Under the pieces are notes generated by a model. The model saw only the letters and a list, made by a program, of their open reading frames with translations, was not told where the DNA came from and searched no databases. The position numbers were made by a program, and so were the translations under genes. From NCBI GenBank assembly GCA_036426205.1, contig CM071567.1, positions 295,746,150 through 295,810,149 on the forward strand: a DNA stretch of 64,000 nt, read 5' to 3'. Shown piece after piece: positions 55,832-64,000 of this stretch (position 1 is the stretch's first letter; every line of letters starts with the position of its first letter). Source of the DNA: Ascaphus truei (taxonomy: Eukaryota; Chordata; Amphibia; Anura; Ascaphidae).

Positions 55832-56020
55832 GTGTTAGTTACCCTTGGTGCCCTTTTGCGGTCTCTGTTTTTTCCGTGTGCATGATAGCTCACGGTGGTT
55901 GCTGGCACAACGATGCCAGAAGTAGCTAACCAGCGTTGGATAGCAGCAATTCGTGTCCGCTCGTGTACATGTCCTTAATTCGCATGCTGAGCTCCTTGGA
56001 AATCTTTTTAACAGGCATTG
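55832..56020 (-). pseudogene. Tc1-type transposase first coding exon (HTH domain)
   Basis: After an acceptor-like TTTCTTTCTACTCGCAG the exon starts CA-ATG (56018): MPVKKISKELSMRIKDMYTS. A one-base deletion shifts the frame, after which it reads ERTRIAAIQRWLATSGIVVP, then ATTVSYHAHGKNRDRKRAP and RVTN up to a GTAAGT donor at 55831-55826. This is a helix-turn-helix of the Tc1/IS630 kind (L-S-x-x-x-R-x-x-I-x-x-M-Y .. G-I-x-V-x-x-x-T-V-x-x-H followed by a basic R-K-R-x-P linker), which binds the element's ends. It lies upstream of the catalytic exons in the right order. A TATAAATA box is about 95 bases upstream. Confidence 0.65.
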
Positions 56021-56113
56021 CTGCGAGTAGAAAGAAATACAAACACAAGAATGTATATTCGATGTTTAGTCGATGTGTATTCAATGTGCAGTGAATCCAC
56101 AAAATGGATGGTG

Positions 56114-56121
56114 TATTTATA
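56114..56121 (-). promoter_or_regulatory. TATA box of the transposase gene
   Basis: TATAAATA on the minus strand in the short interval between the divergent transposase and coiled-coil genes (56021-56271). A possible weak TATA (CATAAAAGG at 56178) faces the other way. Confidence 0.5.
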
Positions 56122-56271
56122 CGGTAATGACTCACATTAGAGTACGCCCACTTTCAACACCTGTACCTGGTCGCCATGCATAAAAGGTTACACACTTTGC
56201 ATAGCCCACCACTTGATGATCTTTATCTGAACTTGCCCTTGTCCAGATACTGCATTGTGCCACCTGCTTCC

Positions 56272-57219
56272 ATGGAGCAACCCCGATTCTACGGACGCAG
56301 GAACCCACTCGCCTCTGCCGTGCCTGTCAAGCAGAAAAAGCGAAAGGCGGTTGCCGTTTCCACACCAAGGCAAAAGTGACAGGCTAAGGCCAATAAAGAA
56401 AACCTTCTGCTGACCCCAAAGGCTAAGGATTTTCATAGACGTCAGCCTTATTATGTCAAGAAGATATACGGTGATGTACTCTCGACGTAAAACGATTGGC
56501 AGCCAACCCATCGAACCCGCAGACCACTTCCTCACATACGCTTTGACGACTCTGCCGCCGCTGTCCCGGAAATCTTCAGCCCGTCTTCTCCACCCCTCAT
56601 CCTTGATGCTGCCGCCGCCCTCCTGGAAACCCACAGGCCATCTTCTCCAGTTCTATCCGACGACGCTGCCTCTGAAATCCATGGGTCACTTTCTCCTTTG
56701 CTCTTAGACGACTCTGCTTCTCGCCCGGAAATCTAAAGGTCACTTTCTCCATCCCTCTTTGACGACGCTGCCGCTTCTCCTCTACCGGATATCCACAGGT
56801 CACCTCCTCCACTCTTCTTCGACGTTGCTGCCGCTTCTCTCCATGGAACCCCCATCTCATCCTCCGTTGCACCCATTCACCCAGATGTTCACACACCATG
56901 CACAAGAAGCAGCTCGTTAGACCGGATGCTGAATGGGATAAGTGTGGATCTCCCCGGGAACTATATTGTGCTAGCAAAGATAGATCTGCTTCTGGAGACA
57001 ATGCTAAATGTGGAGCAACGGATGCTACAAATGGATAAACGGATTATACATATGGATCAACGGATGCTAGATATGGATCAACGGATGCAACATATGGATC
57101 AACGGATGGATCGATGGATGGAAAAGATAGAGGCTGACATAGCACGGCACGGTTTTCAAGGTTGTCCTGAAAACCTGCCCTGTTTGCTGCCCTCGAGGAC
57201 TGTAGTGGTGCAGGTCTGA
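56272..57219 (+). pseudogene. Transposon-borne Pro/Asp-repeat and coiled-coil protein, three stops
   Basis: One frame runs about 315 codons with three in-frame stops (56377 TGA, 56488 TAA, 56734 TAA) and no frameshift. The ATG at 56272 (MEQPRFYGRRNPLASAVPVK) has a good Kozak context; an in-frame ATG at 56176 is possible. Order: basic nuclear-signal-like KQKKRKAVA (about residues 21-29); a central disordered acidic repeat, e.g. FDDSAAAVPEIFSPSSP, LSDDAASEIHGSLSP, FDDAAASPLPDIHRSPPP; then a C-terminal coiled coil (VLAKIDLLLETMLNVEQRML) running into a 7-residue repeat M-D-Q-R-M-x-x encoded by a 21-bp minisatellite (57020-57120). The last 25 residues are encoded by a palindromic repeat. I do not recognise the family. 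The acidic repeat suggests an activator-like or scaffold role, which is inference. Confidence 0.6.
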
Positions 57220-57720
57220 CTGACAGTTTTGCACACCATCCCACTGTACTTTATATGTTTCTTTAATAAAGGAGATGTTTCGTTTGTATACTGTATTTTA
57301 TGAATAAAGTTTTTTTTGTAATCACAGGTAAGGCCATGGACGGACAATGTGGAGGACTTTCTGTAAGACCATACTGTTGTGCTGAACTGTATTGTACTCT
57401 ACAATTTTTGACCTGCTGTACTTAAATAAAGGAGATGTTGTTGTATGTTTTTTTTACTTGTATTTATACAGAAATGTTTTAATTTGCTGTCCACACACAC
57501 AGGACATGCACAATTCCAGTCCCTGGGGGCCGCAAACAGGCACGGTTTTCAAAGGTAACCCTGAAAACCCGCCCTGTTTGCTGCTCTCAAGGACTGTACT
57601 GGTGCAGACTGTTTTGCACACAATCCCACTGTACAGTATATGTTTTGACTTGTCGTTCTTTAATAAAGGAGATGTTGCGTTTTGCTTATTTTATGAATAA
57701 AGAATTTGTTTTTAAAACAT
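57150..57720. repeat. Palindromic repeat, one half and one full copy, with AATAAAGGAGATGTT repeats
   Basis: The block CACGGTTTTCAAGGTTGTCC TGAAAAC..CTGTTTGCTGCCCTC..GGACTG at 57153-57215 recurs as a full palindrome at 57508-57615 (TGCACAATTCCAGTCC .. GGACTGTACTGGTGCA). AATAAAGGAGATGTT follows at about 57267, 57426 and 57662. The same palindrome family is a common dispersed hAT-like repeat in amphibians, by recollection. Confidence 0.6.
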
Positions 57721-57724
57721 GTGA

Positions 57725-58595
57725 CTGTAAACCATACTGACTGACATAAATGTTTTCACAAATGTAGCAGTAAACCATACACCTGTTGATGTTTTGAATT
57801 GCTGTGCACTTAAAATGTTTCTACATTGTACAGTATTTGTAAATAAATGTTTTTATACTTTCTCCACCAATAAAATAACATGTCGATTTGTTTTACATTT
57901 TTCCATTTGCTCCTTTGCTACTGTAACAAAATACAGTGTTTCTAGAATGTCGAGGCATACTGCACTGTATACTGTAGGCATGCTCAGTATAAGAGTATTA
58001 AAAAAAAATAGAAGACACAAACTGTACTGTATGTACTGGCACTGTATACTGTAGAAGACACATAATGTATGTGATACATGTAGAATAAATGCATAGTTTT
58101 TATTTTTTTGGGTTTATTACACAGTATACTGTACTGTATATAAAAAAGTATTGTACAGTATACTGTACGGCCAGAAAACATCAGCATACTGTTTCAGGTA
58201 CAGTATTCTATCCTAATCAATAACAACGGCCACTAAACTGTAGACTCCGGTACGTGGGTTTTTAAATCCGATTCAGCAGGCATTGTTACACAAAGCGATA
58301 TTATCCATCGAAATCCCTCCATTAGCCGATTTCTTTTCTCAGGGGGCATCTCCTGTTCACATGCGCATGCTCCTACCGTCGATGTAATGACACGCATACT
58401 GTATGCGTTTCAAGAAGGTTCCAATGCGCATGCGCCTAGCGTTCCACCAATAGTTCAGTATCTGCAGTACAGTACTGTAGAAGCCGCTCAGCCAATAATA
58501 TTGCTTACAGGAGAATCGCTTGACTTTTGAATTGCACCGATATTGATACTGTATTGTCAAAATAAAAAAAACACAGAAAATAATACAGCAACAAT
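57725..58595. other. No gene recognised
   Basis: AT-rich with many ACAGTATACTGTA palindromic words (58020-58200). It would be the intron or 3' flank of the forkhead-like gene on the minus strand. No further exon was identified. Confidence 0.4.
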
Positions 58596-58597
58596 AC

Positions 58598-59191
58598 TCA
58601 CCATAGAATTTCCCATTCAGCTGGCACCGGCGCGGGCGCCGGCGCCTGTCCACTGCCAGTCCAGCGTTCTTGATCATCCACGTCGATAGTTTGCAGCGGG
58701 ACTAGTCCACCTGTAGTCAGCTGATGAGGCTGGAAATTGCTTAGGTACATGCAAGCTTGATCGAAATTGCACGCGAAATCCGGCTCAGGCTCAGGGTTGT
58801 CACTGACGGCGGGACCGTCATTGGAAGCCGGTGCTGGTGCATTGCTTGGCAGCGACTGTCGTTTCTTAGTTGGTTTTAACACGACCCTTCGCCTTTTGCC
58901 ATCATCATGATCATAGATACAGGAAAAAGCCGGTGATACACACCAATACCCTCCAACAAATTGTGGCTCAATACGATAAAAACAGGGATCGCTACATAAC
59001 CTTTTCCTTATTGCACGCTTACACATATGAGGAGTTGGCAAAAATTTGTAAAAGTCATAGTTTTCGACAAAATACTGATAAATTTGAACAACTGTTGCCA
59101 TCTTTTCTTCTGTTGCATTAATCGCGGCCCATATCAACTACGCGTAACTTCTGTCGGGTTTTTGGAAAGCGGGCTGCACTTGAACACTCAT
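58598..59191 (-). pseudogene. Forkhead-like (winged-helix) protein in the transposon, one stop codon
   Basis: The ATG at 59191 starts MSVQVQPAFQKPDRSYA, then an in-frame TAG (59140-59138), then LIWAAINATEEKMATVVQIY, QYFVENYDFYKFLPTPHMCK, RAIRKRLCSDPCFYRIEPQF and VGGYWCVSPAF. This follows the forkhead pattern P-x-x-S-Y-x-x-L-I-x-x-A-I .. K-x-x-x-x-x-I-Y-x-x-x-x-x-x-x-x-F-Y .. S-I-R-x-x-L .. C-F-x-x-x-x-x-x-x-G-x-Y-W over residues 14-90. The helix-3 W-x-x-S-I-R-H-N is replaced by C-K-R-A-I-R-K-R, which keeps only part of it. A basic tail GKRRRVVLKPTKKRQ (98-112) and an acidic/Pro-rich C-terminus follow, ending EWEILW with TGA, which overlaps a splice-donor-like ATG|GTGAGT. The stop sits inside the domain, so this copy is probably dead, unless read through. 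DNA binding is inferred from the fold only. Confidence 0.65.
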
Positions 59192-59369
59192 GGCGGGCGG
59201 GTCTCTGGAGAATACTGTAACCGAAACTGGTCTTTGTCTTTCTTTAATATGAAAAGCCTAAATTGATACATTTTTGCAACCTCTTCCTTCAGTCTCAAGG
59301 CCAAGTTACAATAGCACACTGTGGTATCTTTTTTAAACGAAACACCTGCAAGTCGACACATTACTGAAG

Positions 59370-59600
59370 CGCATGCGCATTACAATTCATGAATATCTGC
59401 CATCTGGCGGACACGCGAAGAATTGCAAACTATTAAATCCAAACCATTCTCAATAAACGCATCAACCGTGCGTCAGCCGCGCATGACACGTGGCTGGGAA
59501 CGCAAAATGAACGCGGCATGCGCCAGGTGAAGAGCGTCGCATTCCAGGAAAAAGCATGGGAAAAACCGGCGATTTGTTAGAATAAAAGCTGCCGCAGCAG
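59370..59600 (-). repeat. Right end region of the 9.3-kb element
   Basis: The reverse complement runs from CTGCTGCGGCAGC through CCTGGAATGCGACGCTCTTC, CGTTCCCAGCCACG, TTCTTCGCGTGTCCGCCAGA and TTCATGAATTGTAATGCGC. It aligns along its length with 11639-11870, the left half of the MITE inside the Penelope copy. Confidence 0.8.
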
Positions 59601-59602
59601 TA

Positions 59603-60449
59603 AGAATGTTTCCAATAAAAAAAATATATATGTTAAAAAAAAACTTTTGTTACGAATTGCGCACATTAACAAACATCTGCAAATGTGGTTTATGATTATG
59701 TTTGTGTTTCAACTTATGCCTGTCTGTGTTGTTGTTATATTACTATGAAAGAGTACTAGTAACATTCAATTATTTAATATTCCTTTACAATATTTGACTA
59801 TTCAACAATAGTTTCTATTTCGATTTGACCTCCATTACAATTTTAGTTTCTTTTTTTTGCTGTTTACAGTACATCAAGTCAACAGTAATATATAAAGGCA
59901 AACCACTGTATTTAAAAAACAAACAAAAATTTGTAATCCCTGCTATCTAAGCACTTTCGTTTTGGTATAATACTTACAGTACATCCCCCATACTCCTAAA
60001 ATAGAACAATTAATATTACATGATCTGTCGTCAATTTTTAAAACAAGAAGTAAAGTACAATATATGCACAAAATCATTTTAATTGTCAACAGAACTGGTG
60101 AAAGAAAATCTCATATTCACAAGCCAATATTGATTATATATTGTGAGAGCATTCATAAAAAGTTGTTAGTAAATAATGATCCAATACATAATATATAAAC
60201 CATGTAGATAGCTCCAATAAATCACTCTAAAAATGAAAATGTGTTACTATGCAAAGTATCTACCCTTATAATAGAATGAGTGTTCATTGCATAAACACAT
60301 TAAATTCATGTGTCATTACATCAATTGCCAATATGCTTTACATGCTAAAATACAGTCATTATGTTCCACACTCCCTGAAGATTACTGCTGTGCTGTAAAT
60401 AATTCTGACTGTCATTTCATTAACAATATTTATGTATTGCCAGTGCCTA
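59603..60449. other. No gene recognised
   Basis: AT-rich sequence with no supported feature. Confidence 0.5.
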
Positions 60450-60471
60450 GTGTATGGAACATAGAAACATA
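60450..60471 (-). repeat. Interrupted dispersed repeat, left piece
   Basis: GAACATAGAAACATA is the edge of a very common vertebrate (amphibian) dispersed repeat whose other part resumes at 63631 after the element 60472-63630. Confidence 0.55.
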
Positions 60472-60776
60472 GGGGGCTATGCACTAAGCTCAATGCTTTT
60501 GCGTCCGGATGAAATAAAAAAGCAGGTCCTTTAAAAAGTGAGGCCGGAGACGCGATTCACTAAGGCCTTGAGTCCATTTTTTAACGTATGTGCTCAAAAC
60601 AGCCACAGCGTACGTGTTGCTTTTTTCCCCCTACTAGCGTTCTTAAACTTCACGTACGCTAGCTGATAGAAAAAAAAGCCGCATGTAACATTTGCATGGA
60701 GATTCTGTATCTCCATGCAAGGCTGTTACAGGCGATCGTACACTAAATAAATACATTTTAATAATAGTGTACATTA

Positions 60777-61015
60777 GCAGGGGGTCTCCTGAGCTGAACC
60801 GCATTGGTTTCAGGTCCGGGGGCCACCTACTTCAGGAGATACAGGCCCTGTTATGGTGTGCCGGTATACACCTGCACTTTCAAGCTCCCGCGTCACGCGA
60901 CCGGGATATTTACATTCAGCAGTGGATACCGGCACCCCATAACGGGGCCTGTATCTCCTGAAGTAGGGGGCCCCTGAGGCTGAAACCAATGCGGTTCAGC
61001 TCAGGAGACCCCCTA
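60777..61015. repeat. Palindrome 1 (arms about 84 bp)
   Basis: GGGGGTCTCCTGAGCTGAAC at the left pairs with GTTCAGCTCAGGAGACCCCC at the right. CTACTTCAGGAGATACAGGC pairs with GCCTGTATCTCCTGAAGTAG. The centre is a GCGTCACGCGACC loop region. Confidence 0.9.
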
Positions 61016-61039
61016 CACATCTACACTACTGTCAAAACA

Positions 61040-61460
61040 CACATATCAATAAACAATAATTCCTTACCGTAGCGGCTATCTGCAATGGTAATGAAGCTGC
61101 ATTAATGTACATTTTAATAATAGTGTGCCGGAGCAGGGTGTCCCCTGAGCTAAACCGCATTGATTTCAGCCTCAGAGACACCCTGCTTCCTGAGTTAGAG
61201 GGCAAGGTATGGGGCATCGGTGCCAGTGTTGCCGCCATCTTTATAGCGTCCCATACGCGACATGGACGATATAAACATGGCGGCAACACTGGCACCGATG
61301 TCCCAAACCGGGGCCTGTAACTCGGTAAGCAGGGGGTCTCTGAGGCAGAAATCAATGCGGTTCAGCTCAGGGGACCCCCTTCTCCCGCACACTATTAATA
61401 AAAATACATTAAAGCAGCTTCATTACCTTAGCGGCTAACCGCTAAGGCAATGAAGGGGTT
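61040..61460. repeat. Palindrome 2 (arms about 180 bp)
   Basis: GGTAATGAAGCTGCATTAAT and CCTGAGCTAAACCGCATTGA at the left pair with TCAATGCGGTTCAGCTCAGG and ATTAAAGCAGCTTCATTACC at the right. GGTGCCAGTGTTGCCGCCAT pairs with ATGGCGGCAACACTGGCACC. Same family as palindrome 1. Confidence 0.9.
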
Positions 61461-61722
61461 AAGGCACAATAGCATGTTTATTGGGAACAATTGCCCCCAA
61501 TAAACATAGCAATATACAACACACATCCCCCTGCCCCCTAACACATACAATACAGTAATGGGCAAAATAACTATTATCCACATATGGATAATAGATTATT
61601 TGCCCATTATTAAACACATAAATCAGCATAAATAAATTGTGTTCTCCTTACCCCCTGGCAATGATGGGCATCCGGTCACCCACCCTGGCCCCATTCATTT
61701 GTACAGTGGGTTATTTATATAT

Positions 61723-62096
61723 ATTATTTAAATTGTTTTGGGATTTGATTAATGAATGCTAATTGATTTCTGTTGACTTGCTTGGTTTAAATAGTATACT
61801 TGTTTGGTTTTAATTATATTTTGTTTGGAATATTTTATTGTTAACATTGATTGGCAGAGTGTACATGGTGCATAGATTGTATGCATCATGTATACAATGT
61901 AAATTCAATGTTTTGATTGGCATTTGATGCTTTTGATTGAAAGATGAGATTTGATTTTTTTAGGAAATAGGATTTTATTGTACTGTGGCTAATATGGAGA
62001 AGTGATATTTTTATTAGAGCATGTTTTTGTTAACCCTTAAACATTTCTTTGTATATTGGTGTTATATGTGTGTATATATATAACTGTATATATAAT

Positions 62097-62159
<63 letters not shown>

Positions 62160-62500
62160 TAATGTTTAAGGGTTAACAAAACATGCTCTAATAAAAATAT
62201 CACTATCAATATCACTCCATATTAGCCACAGTACAATAAAATCCTATTTCCTAAAAAAATCAAATCTCATCTTTCAATCAAAAGCATCAAATGCCAATCA
62301 AAACATTGAATTTACATTGTATACATGATGCATACAATTTATGCACCATGTACACTCTGCCAATCATGTTAACAATAAAATATTCCAAACAAAATACCAT
62401 TAAAACCAAAACAAGTATACTATTTAAACCAAGCAAGTCAACAGAAACAATTAGCATTCATTAATCAAATCCCAAAACAATTTAAATACCATCCATAACA
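61723..62500. repeat. Palindrome 3 (arms about 370 bp around a (TA)n core)
   Basis: From AATTGTTTTGGGATTTGATT (about 61730) to GTTAACCCTTAAACATT (62031-62047) the left arm is nearly the exact reverse complement of 62160-62495. The core 62095-62152 is (TA)n. Differences are few (e.g. one 12-base insertion near 62200), implying a recent origin or ongoing conversion between the arms. Confidence 0.9.
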
Positions 62501-62754
62501 ATTACACAATTAAACTATTTCAATCGTTAAACAAACAAATTACCTCAGACAAAAATAAGTACCAAAAGAATACAATAAAAGCAAGCCTCACCATGACCTA
62601 AGTACGCATTCACACACAAAAATTACATCTACTAATTCCAAATACATTACAACACACTTTATGCATAGCACATAGCCAAAAACATTTTAAAGACAGCAAA
62701 ACAAGCATTTCCGACCAAATCATTTCTTCCCTGTACTGTATTTATTATCGATCT

Positions 62755-62820
62755 AGACATACATACATACATACATTCATACATACATACATACATACAT
62801 ACATACATACATACATACAG
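62755..62820 (+). repeat. (TACA)n microsatellite
   Basis: About 16 copies of ACAT with one TTCA interruption. The Tyr/Val/Met-rich frame on the minus strand is a product of it. Confidence 0.95.
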
Positions 62821-63140
62821 TGGCAAGAAATGATCTGTAAAAAAAAAAACTTACCATTACTTGACCAACTCACCGACTCCCGTTGACACCTTACTCTCGA
62901 ACCAATCCACGCACAGGAACCCATAAAATAATAAACCATAAAATAATAAATAAAATAATAACCATACATCCAGGGTGTCTTCTATTTGTAATCCATCTTC
63001 ATCTGTATTCTTCTTCTTGTGTATTCTTTCGCTCTCTTCTGGGGTCTTCTTCTCTTCTTCGGCCATACCCTGGCCTTTTGTCTTCGGTAGGAGGTCCTTC
63101 CTCTTCGGCGTCTGGCTTCAAAATGAGACGACATAGGCTT
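62820..63140 (-). other. Possible decayed 5' coding piece in the 3.2-kb element
   Basis: On the minus strand an ATG at 63066 opens MAEEEKKTPEESERIHKKKN and TDEDGLQIEDTLD, a charged stretch of about 35 residues. It then turns into repeat-coded hydrophobic text. A CpG-containing leader with TATAAAAGCC (63131-63140 area) lies upstream. It could be the start of a lost element gene; not recognised. Confidence 0.3.
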
Positions 63141-63630
63141 TTATAGGCCTATGATGTCACATTTTGGACAAATGTTTCTCACGGCCCGATTGGGCCGTGA
63201 AAACATGTGATTTTGTTAATAAAAACAAAAAATGATGACGTCATTTAAAGGCAATGACGCCAGCCAATCAGAATGCTGAGCTTCATTGCCTTTGATGACG
63301 TCATCAAAACGCCGGCCTGTTGTATGGGTTTTGCGCATGCAAAATGTAACAAGTCCAGCTTTTTTTGCGGCTACCTTGAGTTGACGTTGTTTCTTGAACG
63401 CAACTTACGGGTACGCTAAGGTTGCGTGCTTAGTGCATCCCGCCTTAAGGGCAGAATTTCACGCAAACAGGGTAACGAAAGTTGGACTTAAGAAAATTTC
63501 CAGAAAAAGTCACTTTTAGAACGCAAATTGCCTGTTTGCGTGGCTTAATGAATTGTGGTTCAGCGCAACATCACGTTCTAAGAGCACTTTGCGTTCTAAA
63601 ACGACTTATCGGACTTAGTGCATGACCCCC

Positions 63631-64000
63631 ATACTCTGTCCATTTTCCTCTCTGCTGTAAAACCTCAGCCCCCATTTGATGCTTGGCTTTCTTTTATATT
63701 TAGGATGCCTTAAGTCTATCCCAAGCATGTTTGAATTCACTTATTGTATTAAGTCCTACCACCTGTTGGGAGGCGATTCCACAAATCGACTACCCTTATA
63801 CGAAGACATAGTTCCTCACATTTCCCTTTAGCCTGACACACTCCAGCTTTAGACATGACCTCTTTTCTAGCACATCTTCTCTGAAATACTGTATGCTTCA
63901 CTATTATACTTTGTAATACTGAAATACTGTATGCTTCCCAATTGTTCCTTTATGTATTAGAAAGTCCGACCACATCCCTTCCATCCTCTAATGTCTCATA
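63631..64000 (-). repeat. Interrupted dispersed repeat, right piece
   Basis: CTCTGTCCATTTTCC .. TAGGATGCCTTAAGTCTATC CCAAGCATGTTTGAATTCAC .. CTACCACCTGTTGGGAGGCG. This is recognisable from memory as a very abundant dispersed repeat of amphibians and other vertebrates, probably the 3' end of a LINE in antisense. A short local duplication (GAAATACTGTATGCTTC at 63880 and 63918) is present. It runs off the window. Confidence 0.6.

Larger units (their letters stand above)
50284..59600. mobile_element. 9.3-kb Tc1-like multi-gene transposon (candidate autonomous parent of the MITEs)
   Basis: The left end is CAGTGGCGACCGCCTTTAGT, and the right end in reverse complement is CTGCTGCGGCAGCTTTTATT. Both continue CTAA(T/C)A, with TA at 50282-50283 and 59601-59602. 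About 170-230 bp at each end align with the corresponding ends of the MITE at 11639-12037 (left: TTTTATTC(C/A)CGCTG.CTGCAATAC; right: CCTGGAATGCG and TTCATGAATTGTAATGC). Inside are Tc1-type transposase exons (minus), a coiled-coil protein gene (plus), a forkhead-like gene (minus), a tandem array and AT-rich repeats. Tc1/mariner elements are normally 1.3-2.5 kb with one gene, so size and content are unusual. Nested insertions contribute to the length. Unity of the whole block is inferred from the matching ends. Confidence 0.65.
60472..63630. mobile_element. 3.2-kb palindrome-rich TIR element (Harbinger-like ends?)
   Basis: Left end GGGGGCTATGCACTAAGCTC; right end in reverse complement GGGGGTCATGCACTAAGTCC. 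The flanking ATA is duplicated (60469-60471, 63631-63633). A 3-bp duplication and G-rich short inverted ends suggest PIF/Harbinger, but no transposase was recognised. The interior holds three separate palindromes (60777-61015, 61040-61460, 61723-62500), a TACA microsatellite, and a CpG-rich right flank with repeated ATGCACTAAG words. Confidence 0.7.

Noticed and set aside
56597..57001. 134-codon Arg/Glu-rich frame on the minus strand
   Set aside because: Antisense shadow of the repeat-rich plus-strand coiled-coil gene.
62755..62820. CRISPR-like regular repeat
   Set aside because: A simple (TACA)n microsatellite without spacers; the organism is a vertebrate.

Overview
The window looks like repeat-dominated, non-coding DNA from a vertebrate, most likely an amphibian (anuran). 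The evidence is the mix of element families: Penelope-like elements with a GIY-YIG endonuclease and hammerhead-like motifs, L1 and L2/CR1-like LINEs, a MIR-like tRNA SINE, a Ty3/gypsy relic, and many TA-target DNA transposons with MITEs. AT-rich microsatellites and a 101-base assembly gap (26661-26761) complete the picture. No intact host gene, rRNA, tRNA or CRISPR array was found, and nearly every open frame with recognisable homology belongs to a mobile element. All family calls are from reading the sequence and remembered family motifs; no database search was run.

Layout. 1-9.7 kb: pogo/Tigger-like MITEs, an L2 tail, LTR-like repeats, a MITE at 3.86 kb, a Penelope RT fragment at 6.1 kb, one end of a Tc1-like family at 7.4-8.0 kb, and an unidentified decayed coding stretch at 8.8-9.3 kb. 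10.2-14.1 kb: a Penelope-like composite with two bodies in tandem; the first body is split by a 399-bp MITE. 14.3-17.5 kb: a decayed APE-type LINE. 19.7-25.7 kb: diverged copies of a CT-rich complex repeat and fragments of a foldback family. 26.0-28.8 kb: a second Penelope copy on the minus strand between long inverted arms, carrying the same MITE at the same site. 30.6-33.5 kb: a gypsy element with gag joined to integrase, interrupted by a 760-bp insertion with a 17-bp target duplication. 35-43 kb: Penelope-derived inverted arms, hammerhead-like motifs, a MIR-like SINE and a 1.3-kb TIR element. 43.5-49.1 kb: an L1 insertion with a 15-bp target duplication; ORF1 is present, but ORF2 has no endonuclease domain. 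50.28-59.60 kb: a 9.3-kb TIR- and TA-bounded element. 60.47-63.63 kb: a 3.2-kb palindrome-rich element with a 3-bp target duplication, inserted into another dispersed repeat.

The most interesting object is the 9.3-kb element at 50284-59600. Its two ends match the two ends of the short MITEs elsewhere in the window. On the minus strand it carries exon-like pieces of a Tc1-type DDE transposase, collinear from HTH to C-terminus. It also carries two genes that are not expected in Tc1/mariner: a forkhead-like (winged-helix) protein on the minus strand, broken by one stop codon, and a disordered, coiled-coil protein on the plus strand whose first exon faces the transposase across a short region with a TATA box. 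The inferred picture is a large multi-gene Tc1-like transposon that mobilised the MITEs. A second theme is the repeated occurrence of a hammerhead-ribozyme-like core at Penelope-derived arms across the window.
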